64,000 nt of DNA, taken from the NCBI GenBank assembly GCA_022841915.1, contig JALHQN010000002.1, positions 186,001-250,000 of the forward strand. Reading direction: 5' to 3'. A program made the translations under genes and the position numbers. The DNA comes from Burkholderiales bacterium. GTDB lineage: Bacteria > Pseudomonadota > Gammaproteobacteria > Burkholderiales > WYBJ01. The notes beneath the pieces are model-generated. The model searched no databases, was not told the origin of the DNA, and saw nothing but the letters and a program-made list of their open reading frames with translations. Numbering within the stretch: the stretch's first letter is position 1; each line of letters opens with the position of its first letter. Positions 44,317 through 53,333 of this stretch are shown piece by piece.

Positions 44317-44784
44317 ATGAAAAGCCGTAACGTTCCCACTTCGGGCCCCCGTTTTGTTCGTCGCCGTTCACCGATCCATGGTTATGGTCTGTTCGCCAGA
44401 CGCCCGATTCCGAAAGGCACCCGCCTGATGGAGTATGTCGGCGAACTGATCAATGCCGACCAAGCCGAAGGTCGCTACCCCGAGGTCGATATCCCGCCCC
44501 ATACGTTTCTTTTCGACGCCGAAGATGACATGTACATCGATGGCGGCGTCGGAGGAAATTCATCGCGGTTCGTCAACCATTCCTGCAAGCCGAACTGCGA
44601 GGCTGTGCAGGATGGAAAGCGGATCTTCGTCGAAACGATCCGAGCGATCCGGCCGGGCGAGGAATTGTTCTACGACTACTGCATCACGCTCGACGAGCCC
44701 CACAATGCGGCTGCCAAGAAAAAGTGGATCTGCAAGTGTGGCGCCCCGAACTGTCGGGGACATATGCTGGGCAAGAAGCGTTGA
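44317..44784 (+). CDS. SET-domain protein-lysine methyltransferase
   Basis: The 155-residue protein is almost entirely a SET domain, the fold of SAM-dependent protein-lysine methyltransferases. Visible motifs are SPIHGYGLFARRPIPKGT (about 18-35, SAM binding), SSRFVNHSCKPNCEA (82-96, with NHSC 87-90), GEELFYDY (114-121, catalytic Tyr) and a post-SET zinc segment with Cys139, Cys141 and Cys146 (CKCGAPNCRG). The organisation is complete, so an active enzyme is likely. Its substrate is unknown. It lies 33 bases after gyrB on the same strand and converges on topB with a 3-base gap; no histone-like gene is nearby. Confidence 0.93.
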   Translation: MKSRNVPTSGPRFVRRRSPIHGYGLFARRPIPKGTRLMEYVGELINADQAEGRYPEVDIPPHTFLFDAEDDMYIDGGVGGNSSRFVNHSCKPNCEAVQDGKRIFVETIRAIRPGEELFYDYCITLDEPHNAAAKKKWICKCGAPNCRGHMLGKKR

Positions 44785-44787
44785 ACG

Positions 44788-47343
44788 CTAGCTTGCCCGA
44801 CGTCGGGTGCGGGTTGCTGTCGTAGTAGGCTCGCCGTCACCGGAAGAGGCTGCGGACTTGCTGGCGCGAGGCTGAAACTCGAAGCCGATTCCGCCGCCCG
44901 CATTCTTTACCAAGTAGGCGCGGAACGGCCGGCCTTTCTTAGAGATGAAGCGGGGCAGCAGGTCGGTTCGACCCTCTTGCAGCAGCTTCTGCAATTGCGC
45001 GCGCTCGATGGGCTGCTGCAGGATGATGCGGCTTACCCGGAAATCGCACGCCTTGTCCGGGCCGACCGCGCGCTCGCAAATATAGCCGCTGCCGTGCTCG
45101 TAGACGCTCGCATTGCATTTTGGACAGCTGCCTATCGCTTCTTGCGTGCTGAAATCCGGCTTGGTCTCGCCGCCTTCGCCATCCAGATTTTGGCCGAAAT
45201 CGAATTCCGCCTTGTGCTCGTCGTTTAGCCGCATGGACGCTGCAAAGGGGCGTCCCTGACGGCTTCGGAATCCCGTCAGCGGACCGATGCGCTTGTCGCG
45301 AATCAGTTGCTCCACTTCTTCCAATGCCCACTCGCGCCCGGCGGTGACCTTCCAGATCGAGAAATCGCACGCCTGGCACTGAAACTTGCGATAGTTTTCC
45401 TGAACGATGCCGCCGCACTTCGGACAGGGAACGTCAAGCGTGGCAAACGCAGTATCGGGAATATCCCCGTTCTTGATGCGAGACACCAGATCCTGCGTGA
45501 CGGCAGTGATGTGCTCCATGAAGAGCGGTCGTGCCAGCTTGCCGAGCTCCATCTGCTTGAGCTTGAACTCCCAATCTCCAGTCAGTTCCGGAGAGGTCAG
45601 TTCGGTCACGCCAAAGTGACGCAGAGCGAAGAGCAAGGAGAAAGCCTTGGGCGTGGGCACTAGCTCTCGCCCTTGGCGTATGACGTACTCTTCGCTGATC
45701 AATCCTTCGATGATGGCTGCTCGGGTGGCCGGCGTACCCAATCCCTTGGCGTCCATCGCTGCTCGCAACTCGCCGTCTTCCACGAGCTTGCCCGCACCTT
45801 CCATGGCGGACAAGAGGGTGGCTTCCGAATACCGTGCAGGTGGCCGAGTCTGCTGAGCGACTGCGTTCACTTCCTCTGCGAGAGGTTTTTCTCCGCGCTC
45901 GACGGCGATGAGTCGCGCATCTTCCACCTGTGCTTCCCGGCCATAGACGGTAAGCCAGCCGGGTTTCTGAAGGACCTTGCCCTCGCTCTTGAAATGATGC
46001 TCTTCGACGACGGTGATTCGAGTCGTCTGAAAGTATTCGGCAGCGGGATAGAAAACAGCCAAGAATCGCCGCACGACCAGATCGTAGAGTTTCTGCTCGG
46101 GTTCGGAGAGAGACTTCGGCAACTGCAGCGTCGGAATGATGGCGAAGTGATCCGAAATCTTGCTGTTGTCGAAAATTCGCTTGTTGGGCTTGACCCATTC
46201 CTTGGAAAGAATTTCGGCCGCGAACGAGGCGTAAGGCGTAGCATTCTCGTCGACCGGCGCCTTCTTTCCCTTGGCCGCTTCTTGCGATTCGCCCCCGAAC
46301 ATCGCGAGCGTGCTGCGTACGGTACCGAGGTAATCCTCAGGCAGCGCCCGCGCGTCCGTTCGGGGATAGGTCAATACCTTGTGCCGCTCGTACAGCGCCT
46401 GGGCGATGGCCAAAGTGCTCTTTGCCGAGAAACCGAAACGGGCGTTTGCCTCACGCTGCAGACTCGTCAAGTCGAACAGCAAGGGCGAGAGCTGAGTCGA
46501 AGGCTTGCTCTCTTCTGTGACCGTGCCGATCTTGCCAGCGCATAGGGCGACGATCCGGTCAGCGTCTTCTCTGCGCCATATCCGCTCGGGACGGCGCTCG
46601 GCATCGTCGTCTTTGCGGAATTGCGGGTCGAACCATCGGCCTTCGTAGTGGCCAGCCTTAGCCGCGAAGCGCCCGTGCACTTCCCAGTAGTCGCGCGACC
46701 TGAACGCCCGGATCTTCTCTTCGCGCTCGATCAACACCACCAGGGTTGGCGTCTGGACTCGTCCGACAGTGGTCTTGTAGAAGCCGCCTTCCTTCGAGTT
46801 GAAGGCGGTCATGGCGCGCGTGCCGTTGATTCCGATCAGCCAATCCGCCTCGGAGCGGCACTTTGCCGCATCCGACAAAGGAAGCATGTCGCTGTCCGAA
46901 CGCAACGACGCGAAACCTTCCCGAATCGCGGCGGGCGTCATCGACTGCAGCCAGAGGCGCTGAATCGGCTGCTTGGCTTTGCAGTACTGAACGATGTAAC
47001 GGAAGATGAGTTCGCCCTCGCGGCCTGCGTCGCAGGCGTTGACCAAGGTGGTCACGTCTTTGCGCTTGAGCAGCTTGGCGAGCAACTTCAGCCTCGCTTC
47101 GGACCGAGCGATCGGCTGCAGGTCGAAGTGTGGCGGTATGACAGGAAGATTATTGAAAGACCACTTCCCTCGTTTGACCTCGAAGCCCTCGGGCACGGTC
47201 AGTTCGAGCAGATGGCCTACTGCGGAAGTGATGATCCGGTCATCGCTCTCGAAGTAATCGTCATGACGAGCGAATCCGCCGAGGGCTCGGGCTATATCCC
47301 CCGCGACAGAAGGCTTTTCGGCAATGATCAGCGTTTTGCCCAT
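44788..47343 (-). CDS. topB: DNA topoisomerase III (type IA)
   Basis: Type IA topoisomerase that relaxes and decatenates DNA. The 851-residue protein has the N-terminal TOPRIM domain (TLIIAEKPSVAGDIARALGG; ACDAGREGE at 103-111), the GRVQTPTL segment (194-201) and the active-site Tyr326 in LTYPRTD. The C-terminus is longer than in E. coli TopB (653) and carries two zinc-ribbon-like CPKC...C units and two repeats of the FxSKKGRPFRAYL type (the C-terminal TOPRIM-associated repeat), ending in a basic tail. A promoter candidate lies about 45 bases upstream. It is the third gene of the lysM-dprA-topB strand. Confidence 0.95.
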   Translation of the reverse strand: MGKTLIIAEKPSVAGDIARALGGFARHDDYFESDDRIITSAVGHLLELTVPEGFEVKRGKWSFNNLPVIPPHFDLQPIARSEARLKLLAKLLKRKDVTTLVNACDAGREGELIFRYIVQYCKAKQPIQRLWLQSMTPAAIREGFASLRSDSDMLPLSDAAKCRSEADWLIGINGTRAMTAFNSKEGGFYKTTVGRVQTPTLVVLIEREEKIRAFRSRDYWEVHGRFAAKAGHYEGRWFDPQFRKDDDAERRPERIWRREDADRIVALCAGKIGTVTEESKPSTQLSPLLFDLTSLQREANARFGFSAKSTLAIAQALYERHKVLTYPRTDARALPEDYLGTVRSTLAMFGGESQEAAKGKKAPVDENATPYASFAAEILSKEWVKPNKRIFDNSKISDHFAIIPTLQLPKSLSEPEQKLYDLVVRRFLAVFYPAAEYFQTTRITVVEEHHFKSEGKVLQKPGWLTVYGREAQVEDARLIAVERGEKPLAEEVNAVAQQTRPPARYSEATLLSAMEGAGKLVEDGELRAAMDAKGLGTPATRAAIIEGLISEEYVIRQGRELVPTPKAFSLLFALRHFGVTELTSPELTGDWEFKLKQMELGKLARPLFMEHITAVTQDLVSRIKNGDIPDTAFATLDVPCPKCGGIVQENYRKFQCQACDFSIWKVTAGREWALEEVEQLIRDKRIGPLTGFRSRQGRPFAASMRLNDEHKAEFDFGQNLDGEGGETKPDFSTQEAIGSCPKCNASVYEHGSGYICERAVGPDKACDFRVSRIILQQPIERAQLQKLLQEGRTDLLPRFISKKGRPFRAYLVKNAGGGIGFEFQPRASKSAASSGDGEPTTTATRTRRRAS

Positions 47344-47388
47344 GTGCGAACGAGCCCTCCGGTTCCGGCTGGCGGCAAAGAGCGGCAG

Positions 47389-47417
47389 ATGATAAGAACA
47401 ATCACAAGCGAAGGCAA
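47389..47417 (-). promoter_or_regulatory. Candidate topB promoter
   Basis: On the minus strand TTGCCT (47417-47412), a 17-base spacer and TATCAT (47394-47389) give a sigma70-like pair in the 125-base dprA-topB gap. Confidence 0.5.
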
Positions 47418-47418
47418 G

Positions 47419-47432
47419 GAACAGTCCTGTTC
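47419..47432. promoter_or_regulatory. Inverted repeat next to the topB promoter
   Basis: GAACAG-TC-CTGTTC is a perfect 6+2+6 palindrome adjoining the -35 of the topB promoter candidate, the position of an operator. It is not the CTGT-N8-ACAG spacing of proteobacterial LexA boxes, so the regulator is unknown. Confidence 0.4.
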
Positions 47433-47468
47433 AATACGTACGAGGAGGTTCAGGGAAGGGTGCCTGTG

Positions 47469-48557
47469 TTACCTCAGGCGTTCATATCTTCCGTCGGGCA
47501 GGCGGCAAATCCACTCATCGAGTTCCAGTTGCATGAGCAGCGGCAGCAACTCGTCGGCCCCCATGCGAACGATAACGGCGAGTGTGTCCACGTCGCAGGG
47601 CTCGTAGCCCAATGCGGCTAAGAGCTCCGACGCAGCACCCACAGGCGGCTCGACAGGGGCAGTGGGTACCGGAGCGGCGACTTGCAGCCCAAGCTCCTCC
47701 AGAATGTCTCTGGCGGTCTCCACCAGTTTCGCGCCCTGCTTGATGAGATGATGGCAGCCTCGACTCAGGGGCGAATGTATCGATCCAGGGATGGCGAAAA
47801 CATCTCGTCCCATGTCGGCGGCGAGGCGAGCGGTGATCAGCGATCCGCTTGCCATTGCAGCCTCAACGACAAGGCACCCGCGAACGAGTCCACTGATGAT
47901 CCGGTTTCTGCGCGGAAAGTTGGCCGCGACCGGCGGCGTGCCCAAGGGAAACTCTGACAAGATCAGGCCACGACTCGCAAGCAGCTCGAAGAGCCTTGCA
48001 TTCCGGCGCGGATACACGACGTCGATACCGGCGCCGAGCACGGCGACCGTCGAGCCGCTTCCATCGATCGCTGCTTCATGAGCAGCGGCATCGATGCCCA
48101 GAGCCAGGCCACTCACCACGCAGATTCCGGCTGTCGACAGTTCCCGTGCGAACGCCTTCGCGTTGCGCATTCCCTGCATGGTGGCATTGCGGCTGCCTAC
48201 GATCGCAATGGTTGGCCTCTGGAGCAATTCCAGTCGCCCCTTCGCATAGAGCACGGGAGGGGCACCAGCCGTTTCCCGCAGAAGGGCCGGATACCGCGGG
48301 TCGTCCGGCGTGAGGATGAAATGATCCTCGGCACGGGCAAAGTCTAGGGCTGCCCGCAAGCGAGAGTCGTTCTCCCCGTGCGCGATCGACTTGGCGACCT
48401 CGCTGTCGACGAAGCCCATCAGGACTTCGGCCGATTGCTTGACGACTTCGGACGGGCTGCCAAACGCGTCCAGCAACCGACGCCAGCCGGCGCTGGTCAG
48501 CCCCGGTGACAGGCTCAAACGCAGCCAGTGCGCCAGGGAGGGATGCGGGTCTGCCAC
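47469..48557 (-). CDS. dprA: DNA-processing protein DprA
   Basis: Binds incoming single-stranded DNA during natural transformation and loads RecA. The 362-residue protein has an N-terminal SAM-like helical region (about 1-75), the Rossmann-like core with IVGSRNATMQGMRNAKAFA (about 117-135), SGLALGIDAAAHEAAI, VLGAGIDVVYPRRN and FPRRNRIISGL, and a C-terminal winged-helix-like domain (about 300-362). Complete signatures suggest a functional gene, and with pilQ in the window competence is possible. The usual downstream neighbour smg (DUF494) is absent. Confidence 0.96.
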   Translation of the reverse strand: MADPHPSLAHWLRLSLSPGLTSAGWRRLLDAFGSPSEVVKQSAEVLMGFVDSEVAKSIAHGENDSRLRAALDFARAEDHFILTPDDPRYPALLRETAGAPPVLYAKGRLELLQRPTIAIVGSRNATMQGMRNAKAFARELSTAGICVVSGLALGIDAAAHEAAIDGSGSTVAVLGAGIDVVYPRRNARLFELLASRGLILSEFPLGTPPVAANFPRRNRIISGLVRGCLVVEAAMASGSLITARLAADMGRDVFAIPGSIHSPLSRGCHHLIKQGAKLVETARDILEELGLQVAAPVPTAPVEPPVGAASELLAALGYEPCDVDTLAVIVRMGADELLPLLMQLELDEWICRLPDGRYERLR

Positions 48558-48602
48558 TGCTGGCGGAAATCCTGCGCTCAGGGAATCATCCGGGACGCGA
48601 AA

Positions 48603-49706
48603 TCAGGGATTTTGCACCCGATCGAGCACATGGATGGGTGCTGTCGCCTGCATGACGAGTGCGTAAGAAACCTTCTCGAAGGTCCGGAATACGAACACGA
48701 GACCATGTCGTTCCGGGGGCAGATTTGTTTCCGGGGCAGGCGGTGCTGCCTGGTCCCCGCGACCCGTGGGGCCGGTACGGCCCCAGAGCGGGGTATCGCG
48801 AAAACCCGTCAGCGGTTGTGCATAGCGAATGTTCGTGGCGCTCTCCGCGCTGCGGAATACCGCGAGCACGTTTCCGACTTCCAGGCCATCGCGGGTTCCG
48901 CGGTTCAACGTAATTACGCTGTTCGTGCCGACCTCGGACAATCCGCCGTAAGCCGAGATCACGCGACCCTGGACGCTTTTCTCCGGCGCGCGCGGCACAT
49001 AAGTGACGAACGAAGGGGGTGGTGCGGCGAACATGCGGTCGCCAACATACATCTCCTGGTTCGACTTGACGATCTCGAGCAGCGTGACCTCGCCCTCTCG
49101 AACCACTCGGGCATCGCCCAGGTAGACCGCTTGCAGCCCCAGGGCCTCTTTGCTGTCGGGATCGACGAGAGCTTCTCCCGGTCGGAAGACTTGCCAGAAC
49201 TGGCCGACTTTGCCGTTGATTCCGCGCGCGTAAGCCCGGCTGCCGGCACCCACCACCATTCGGTTCTCTTCGGTTGCGACGATCCTGGGCGCACTCTCGA
49301 GCGTGGCCTGATCGATCACCAGCGGCTGGGTGAGGAACGGTTCGATGGAGGCAGGCGGAATCGCCGGGATGGCTTCGGACTCGCGGGGCTCGACCCGGAC
49401 GCGCGGCGTGAGAGCCACGGTTTCGCTCTTGACGATGCGAGCGCGGCCCGCGGCCCGATCCAAGACCACAACATCGCCAGGGTAAATGCGATGCGGATTC
49501 CTGATCTGGTCTTTATTCAGCTCGAACAGCTGCGGCCACCGCCATGGATCTTTCAGGAATCGCCCCGATATTCCCCACAGTGTGTCTCCGGGGACGACCA
49601 CATAGCGATCGGGTGCACCGGGATCGATGGTCGGCTGGGCTGCCAGGGCGCTGCTCCCTGCATGTCCGAGCAGCAGCACGAGGCCTATAATGAACGACTT
49701 GCGCAT
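48603..49706 (-). CDS. Secreted LysM peptidoglycan-binding protein
   Basis: The 367-residue protein has a signal peptide (MRKSFIIGLVLLLGHAGSSA, likely cleaved after ALAA, about 23) and one LysM domain directly after it (about 34-85, YVVVPGDTLWGISGRFLKDP and NPHRIYPGDVVVL). The rest, with no catalytic motif that I recognise, is typical of the uncharacterised LysM proteins encoded divergently from def in betaproteobacteria. I chose the ATG at 49706 because it yields the signal peptide and has a GGGGGG-containing Shine-Dalgarno-like run upstream; an in-frame ATG at 49739 adds 11 residues without such character. dprA follows 45 bases downstream. Confidence 0.9.
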   Translation of the reverse strand: MRKSFIIGLVLLLGHAGSSALAAQPTIDPGAPDRYVVVPGDTLWGISGRFLKDPWRWPQLFELNKDQIRNPHRIYPGDVVVLDRAAGRARIVKSETVALTPRVRVEPRESEAIPAIPPASIEPFLTQPLVIDQATLESAPRIVATEENRMVVGAGSRAYARGINGKVGQFWQVFRPGEALVDPDSKEALGLQAVYLGDARVVREGEVTLLEIVKSNQEMYVGDRMFAAPPPSFVTYVPRAPEKSVQGRVISAYGGLSEVGTNSVITLNRGTRDGLEVGNVLAVFRSAESATNIRYAQPLTGFRDTPLWGRTGPTGRGDQAAPPAPETNLPPERHGLVFVFRTFEKVSYALVMQATAPIHVLDRVQNP

Positions 49707-49806
49707 AGCAGCCCCCCTTGATGAGGCATTGACGGGCAACGATGGCCCCAGTTTTTCAGAACTCGGTTTAAATTGTGCATTTAGCCACCTAAATTAGCAA
49801 GCATTT
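49707..49806. promoter_or_regulatory. Divergent lysM / def promoter region
   Basis: A 100-base gap between divergent genes, AT-rich from about 49755 to 49800. On the minus strand TTGCTA and CACAAT 17 bases apart are a weak promoter candidate for the LysM gene. For def only AT-rich sequence with no convincing pair is seen. Confidence 0.35.
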
Positions 49807-50310
49807 ATGGCACTGCTCACCATTCTGCAATACCCTGATCCCCGGCTGCACAACACGGCAGCGCCTATCGTCCAGGTCGACGATTCGGTTCGATCGCTCA
49901 TCGCCGACATGGCTGAAACCATGTACGCGGCACCTGGCGTCGGATTGGCGGCGACGCAAGTCGACGTGCATCGGCAATTGATCGTGATCGACGTTTCGCC
50001 AACGCACGATCAGCTGAAGGTCTTCATCAATCCCGAGATCCTGGAGTCCCGGGGCGCTTCGGGCGTCGAGGAGGGATGCCTGTCGGTACCGGGCGTCTAC
50101 GACAAGGTGCAGCGCGCGGCCTGGATCCGGGTGCGTGCCCTGGATGCCAAGGGTGCGCCTTTCGAGCTTGAAGCCGAGGGATTGCTGGCCGTATGTATTC
50201 AACACGAAATGGATCATTTGAAAGGCAAGGTCTTCGTCGAGTACCTGTCGCCACTGAAGCGTAATCGCATCCTTACCCGCCTGCGAAAACACGAAAAACG
50301 CGCAGGCTGA
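49807..50310 (+). CDS. def: Peptide deformylase
   Basis: Iron-dependent enzyme removing the formyl group from nascent N-termini. The 167-residue protein shows the three diagnostic motifs GVGLAATQ (about 45-52), EGCLSVPG (about 89-96, metal-ligand Cys) and [12 protein letters not shown] (about 133-144, two metal-ligand His and catalytic Glu). fmt lies downstream after 146 bases, and the two enzymes act at opposite ends of formyl-Met metabolism. Confidence 0.98.
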   Translation: MALLTILQYPDPRLHNTAAPIVQVDDSVRSLIADMAETMYAAPGVGLAATQVDVHRQLIVIDVSPTHDQLKVFINPEILESRGASGVEEGCLSVPGVYDKVQRAAWIRVRALDAKGAPFELEAEGLLAVCIQHEMDHLKGKVFVEYLSPLKRNRILTRLRKHEKRAG

Positions 50311-50456
50311 GCGGTTTTCCAGCGCTGCCGAACGGCGGACTGGTTCCGATATCGGCCCTTATGCGCGCAAACTCAACGGCTGCAGCGGATTAAACGCCCA
50401 TTGCCTCGGGCGGTACGACCCGTATCCGCCTCCAATTCAACAATGAGTTCGCATTC

Positions 50457-51392
50457 ATGCGTCTGATCTTTGCTGGTACGCCGACCTTCGCAGCGGTGGT
50501 GTTGCAGGACCTACTTGCTCACGCATACGACGTTGTGTCAGTGCTTACTCAGCCCGATGCGACGGCAGGGCGCGGCTTGCAGTCGAAGCATAGTCCAGTC
50601 AAGCAGGTCGCCCTGGATCATGGCATCGCGCTGCAGCAGCCAGCGACGCTAAAGAACAACGACGGTACGATCGCAGATTTGGCCGCGTTGCGGCCGGACG
50701 TCTTCGTCGTCGTCGCATACGGCCTCATTCTTCCCCCGCCGGTTTTGGCCATACCGAGGCTGGGCTGCTTGAATATCCACGCTTCCCTGCTTCCCCGGTG
50801 GCGGGGTGCCGCGCCGATCCAAAGGGCCATCATGGCGGGCGACGACGAGACAGGCGTTTGCATCATGCGCATGGAGGCCGGACTCGATACCGGCCCTGTC
50901 TACCTGTGCAGACGCACGCCGATCGCCAGCGACGATACTGCAGGCAGCCTCCATGATCGACTCGCCAACTTGGGCGCCGAGGCCCTGAGAACGGTCTTGG
51001 CGACATTGGCCTGCCCGGACACGAAACCGGAGCCCCAGCCGGCGGAGGGCGTCACGTATGCCGCGAAAATCTCCAAGGCGGACGGACTGATCGACTGGAC
51101 GAGGCCAGGCGCGGAGATCGAGCGTCTCCTGCGCGGGCTCGATCCAGTTCCCGGCGCATACACCACTTGGCGCGGACAGCCGTTGAAGCTGTGGCGCGGC
51201 ACGGCGAGTGCTTCGGTCGCCGATGTCCCTCCAGGCACTGTTGTCGGCTTGACCTCGGAAGCCGTTCATGTCCGTTGCGGTGCAGGAGTTTTGAGCGTCT
51301 CGGAACTGCAACGCCCTGGCGGCCGCCGTTTGCAGGCGGCCGAGTTTCTGCGGGGCTCCAAGCTCGCGGTGGGCGATCGATTGGGCGACTGA
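50457..51392 (+). CDS. fmt: Methionyl-tRNA formyltransferase
   Basis: Formylates initiator Met-tRNA with 10-formyl-tetrahydrofolate. The 311-residue protein has the N-terminal MRLIFAGTPTFAAVVLQDLL, the folate and active-site segment LNIHASLLPRWRGAAPIQRAI (about 106-126, with Asn, His and an Asp further on), and the OB-like C-terminal tRNA-binding domain. rsmB begins one base after its stop. Confidence 0.98.
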   Translation: MRLIFAGTPTFAAVVLQDLLAHAYDVVSVLTQPDATAGRGLQSKHSPVKQVALDHGIALQQPATLKNNDGTIADLAALRPDVFVVVAYGLILPPPVLAIPRLGCLNIHASLLPRWRGAAPIQRAIMAGDDETGVCIMRMEAGLDTGPVYLCRRTPIASDDTAGSLHDRLANLGAEALRTVLATLACPDTKPEPQPAEGVTYAAKISKADGLIDWTRPGAEIERLLRGLDPVPGAYTTWRGQPLKLWRGTASASVADVPPGTVVGLTSEAVHVRCGAGVLSVSELQRPGGRRLQAAEFLRGSKLAVGDRLGD

Positions 51393-51393
51393 C

Positions 51394-52680
51394 GTGACGC
51401 CAACGATCGTGACAGCGCAAACAATGGCGGCGGAGGCGGTGTGCCGGGTTCTCGCAGGGCGTAGCCTCACACCCGTTCTGGAGGACCTTTTGGCACGGCA
51501 TCCGGATTTGCCTGCCGGCGAGCGTGGAGCCCTCTGGGATTTGAGTTACGGCACCTTGCGCCACCTCGGGTTGCTGGAGGGGCTGCTCCAGCAGATGATT
51601 CTCAAGCCGGTCACGGAAGCCGGTCTGCGATCCTTACTCGCGGTCGCCCTCTACCAGATGCACTTCACTCGGGCGCCGGCCTACGCGATCGTCAGCCAGG
51701 CCGTCGATGCGTGCGTGGCCAGCGGGTGGCCTTGGGCGAAGGGCATGGTGAACGCCGTATTGCGGCGATTCCAGCGGGAAGAGGTTGCGCTGCTTGCCGG
51801 TGCCCGATCCACGTTGCGGGGCCAGTATTCCTATCCGGAGTGGTGGATCAGGCGCATCCAGGTCGACCATCCGCATCAATGGGAGGCGGTTCTCGCAGGA
51901 GGCAATACGCGGCCATCGATGGGCTTGCGGGTGAATCTGCGACGCACGTCCGTCGAAAGCTATATGGCGCAGTTGACGGCAGAGGGCCTCTCGGCCCGCG
52001 CGTGCGGCGATGCAGCCGTGATCGTGGACAGGGTGCTTCCGGTGGCGCGGCTACCGGGATTCGCCGAGGGGCTGGTATCGGTGCAGGACGCGGGCGCTCA
52101 GATGGCTGCGCGGTTCCTCGACCTGCACGCAGGACAACGCGTACTGGACGCATGCGCGGCACCCGGAGGCAAGAGCGCGCATATTCTCGAGCGGGCGGAT
52201 GTCGAACTGACCGCAATCGACGACGATGCCGCTCGCCTGGTCCGGATCGAACAAAGTCTCCACCGCCTGGGCCTCGTCGCTCAAGTGCGTTGTGCCGACG
52301 CAAGGCAAGCCGAAGCGTGGTGGGACGGGCGTGGTTTCGATCGGGTCCTCGCCGATGTTCCCTGTACGGCGTCGGGGGTAGTCCGCCGGCATCCGGACAT
52401 CAAGTGGCTCCGACGTGAAGGCGATGTGTCTAAACTGCGCAGCGAAGCCGCGACGATCCTGGACTCGCTGTGGCGTGTGCTGGTGCCTGGTGGTAAATTG
52501 CTGTTCGTCACGTGTTCTGTATTTCAGGAGGAAAACAGAGCACAGATCGATGACTTCGTCGGACGCCACGCGGACGCGCGAATGGAGCCGCTGCCCGGGA
52601 TAGACGGTCGCGATTTGCAGCTATTGCCCGACGAAAGCCATGATGGTTTCTATTTTGCGTTGGTCGAGCGGCAGCGGTGA
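51394..52680 (+). CDS. rsmB: 16S rRNA (cytosine967-C5)-methyltransferase RsmB
   Basis: SAM-dependent methyltransferase of the RsmB/Sun/NOL1 family. The 428-residue protein has an N-terminal NusB-like RNA-binding domain (about 1-140), SAM motif I VLDACAAPGGKSAHILE (about 249-265), and the two catalytic Cys regions DVPCTASGVV (with VRRHPDIKW) and FVTCSVFQEENR. The start is GTG one base after the fmt stop, indicating coupling; an in-frame ATG lies further in (MAAEAVCRVL) but would cut the domain. Confidence 0.96.
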   Translation: MTPTIVTAQTMAAEAVCRVLAGRSLTPVLEDLLARHPDLPAGERGALWDLSYGTLRHLGLLEGLLQQMILKPVTEAGLRSLLAVALYQMHFTRAPAYAIVSQAVDACVASGWPWAKGMVNAVLRRFQREEVALLAGARSTLRGQYSYPEWWIRRIQVDHPHQWEAVLAGGNTRPSMGLRVNLRRTSVESYMAQLTAEGLSARACGDAAVIVDRVLPVARLPGFAEGLVSVQDAGAQMAARFLDLHAGQRVLDACAAPGGKSAHILERADVELTAIDDDAARLVRIEQSLHRLGLVAQVRCADARQAEAWWDGRGFDRVLADVPCTASGVVRRHPDIKWLRREGDVSKLRSEAATILDSLWRVLVPGGKLLFVTCSVFQEENRAQIDDFVGRHADARMEPLPGIDGRDLQLLPDESHDGFYFALVERQR

Positions 52681-52778
52681 TGGCAGCTTGATCGGAGTCC
52701 CGGAGCGCGCTGCCTTGCGTGGTTCTTTGGTTCTGAGACCGTGCTCCGCCCATGACGCAATGGCGCTATCGACAATAA

Positions 52779-53333
52779 GTGCGCGAGATGCGGGCTAGTC
52801 GGCTCTTCGCTGTTTTTTGCCTGACCTTCATCGCGCTGTTCGCGCACGCGGAGAACATCGAGGTTCGTTCAGCTTCGATTGCGCTACGCGAAGAAGCGTA
52901 CGCCCTCGATGTCGACTTCGATATCACGCTGACGCCCACGCTGGAGGACATCCTGGCCAAAGGGGTCGCGCTCAATTTTCTGCTTGAGATCGACGTCATT
53001 CGTCCGCGCTGGTACTGGCTCAACGACAAAGTGGTCAGCGCCACCCAGCAATACAAGCTCTCGTACAACTCGCTCACCCGACAGTACCGAATCTCATTGG
53101 GTACGCTGTTCCAGAACTTTGCAACAGCGGGCGAAGCCGTCCGCTTCATCAGCCGCGTGCGCAATTTTCCCGTCGCGGAGAAGTCTGCCCTGCAGCCCGG
53201 AACGCCTTATCAGGCGGCCGTACGCATGCGCCTCGACGTGTCGCAGCTGCCCAAGCCTTTCCAGATCACTGCGCTGGGCTCGCGCGAGTGGAATCTGAAC
53301 TCTGATTGGCATCGCTTCCCGGTCGCGCCATGA
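52779..53333 (+). CDS. DUF4390 secreted protein
   Basis: The 184-residue protein has a signal peptide (ASRLFAVFCLTFIALFAHA, cleavage about residue 24) and a predicted beta-rich domain (DUF4390) of unknown function, with the family segment RWYWLNDKVVSATQQYKLSY. Start is GTG at 52779, or ATG at 52788, and the sequence does not decide between them. Its stop overlaps the start of the sensor kinase by four bases (ATGA), so it is likely translated together with ntrY, as is usual in betaproteobacteria. It may act in the periplasm near the kinase sensory domain, which is inference. Confidence 0.9.
   Translation: MREMRASRLFAVFCLTFIALFAHAENIEVRSASIALREEAYALDVDFDITLTPTLEDILAKGVALNFLLEIDVIRPRWYWLNDKVVSATQQYKLSYNSLTRQYRISLGTLFQNFATAGEAVRFISRVRNFPVAEKSALQPGTPYQAAVRMRLDVSQLPKPFQITALGSREWNLNSDWHRFPVAP

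Noticed and set aside
47419-47432. Reading the topB palindrome as an SOS (LexA) box
   Set aside because: The half-sites and spacing (GAACAG-N2-CTGTTC) do not match the proteobacterial CTGT-N8-ACAG box; it is reported only as an unassigned operator-like repeat.
48818-48826. A DnaA-box-like TGTGCATAG
   Set aside because: It is one isolated imperfect match inside the coding sequence of the LysM protein, expected by chance.
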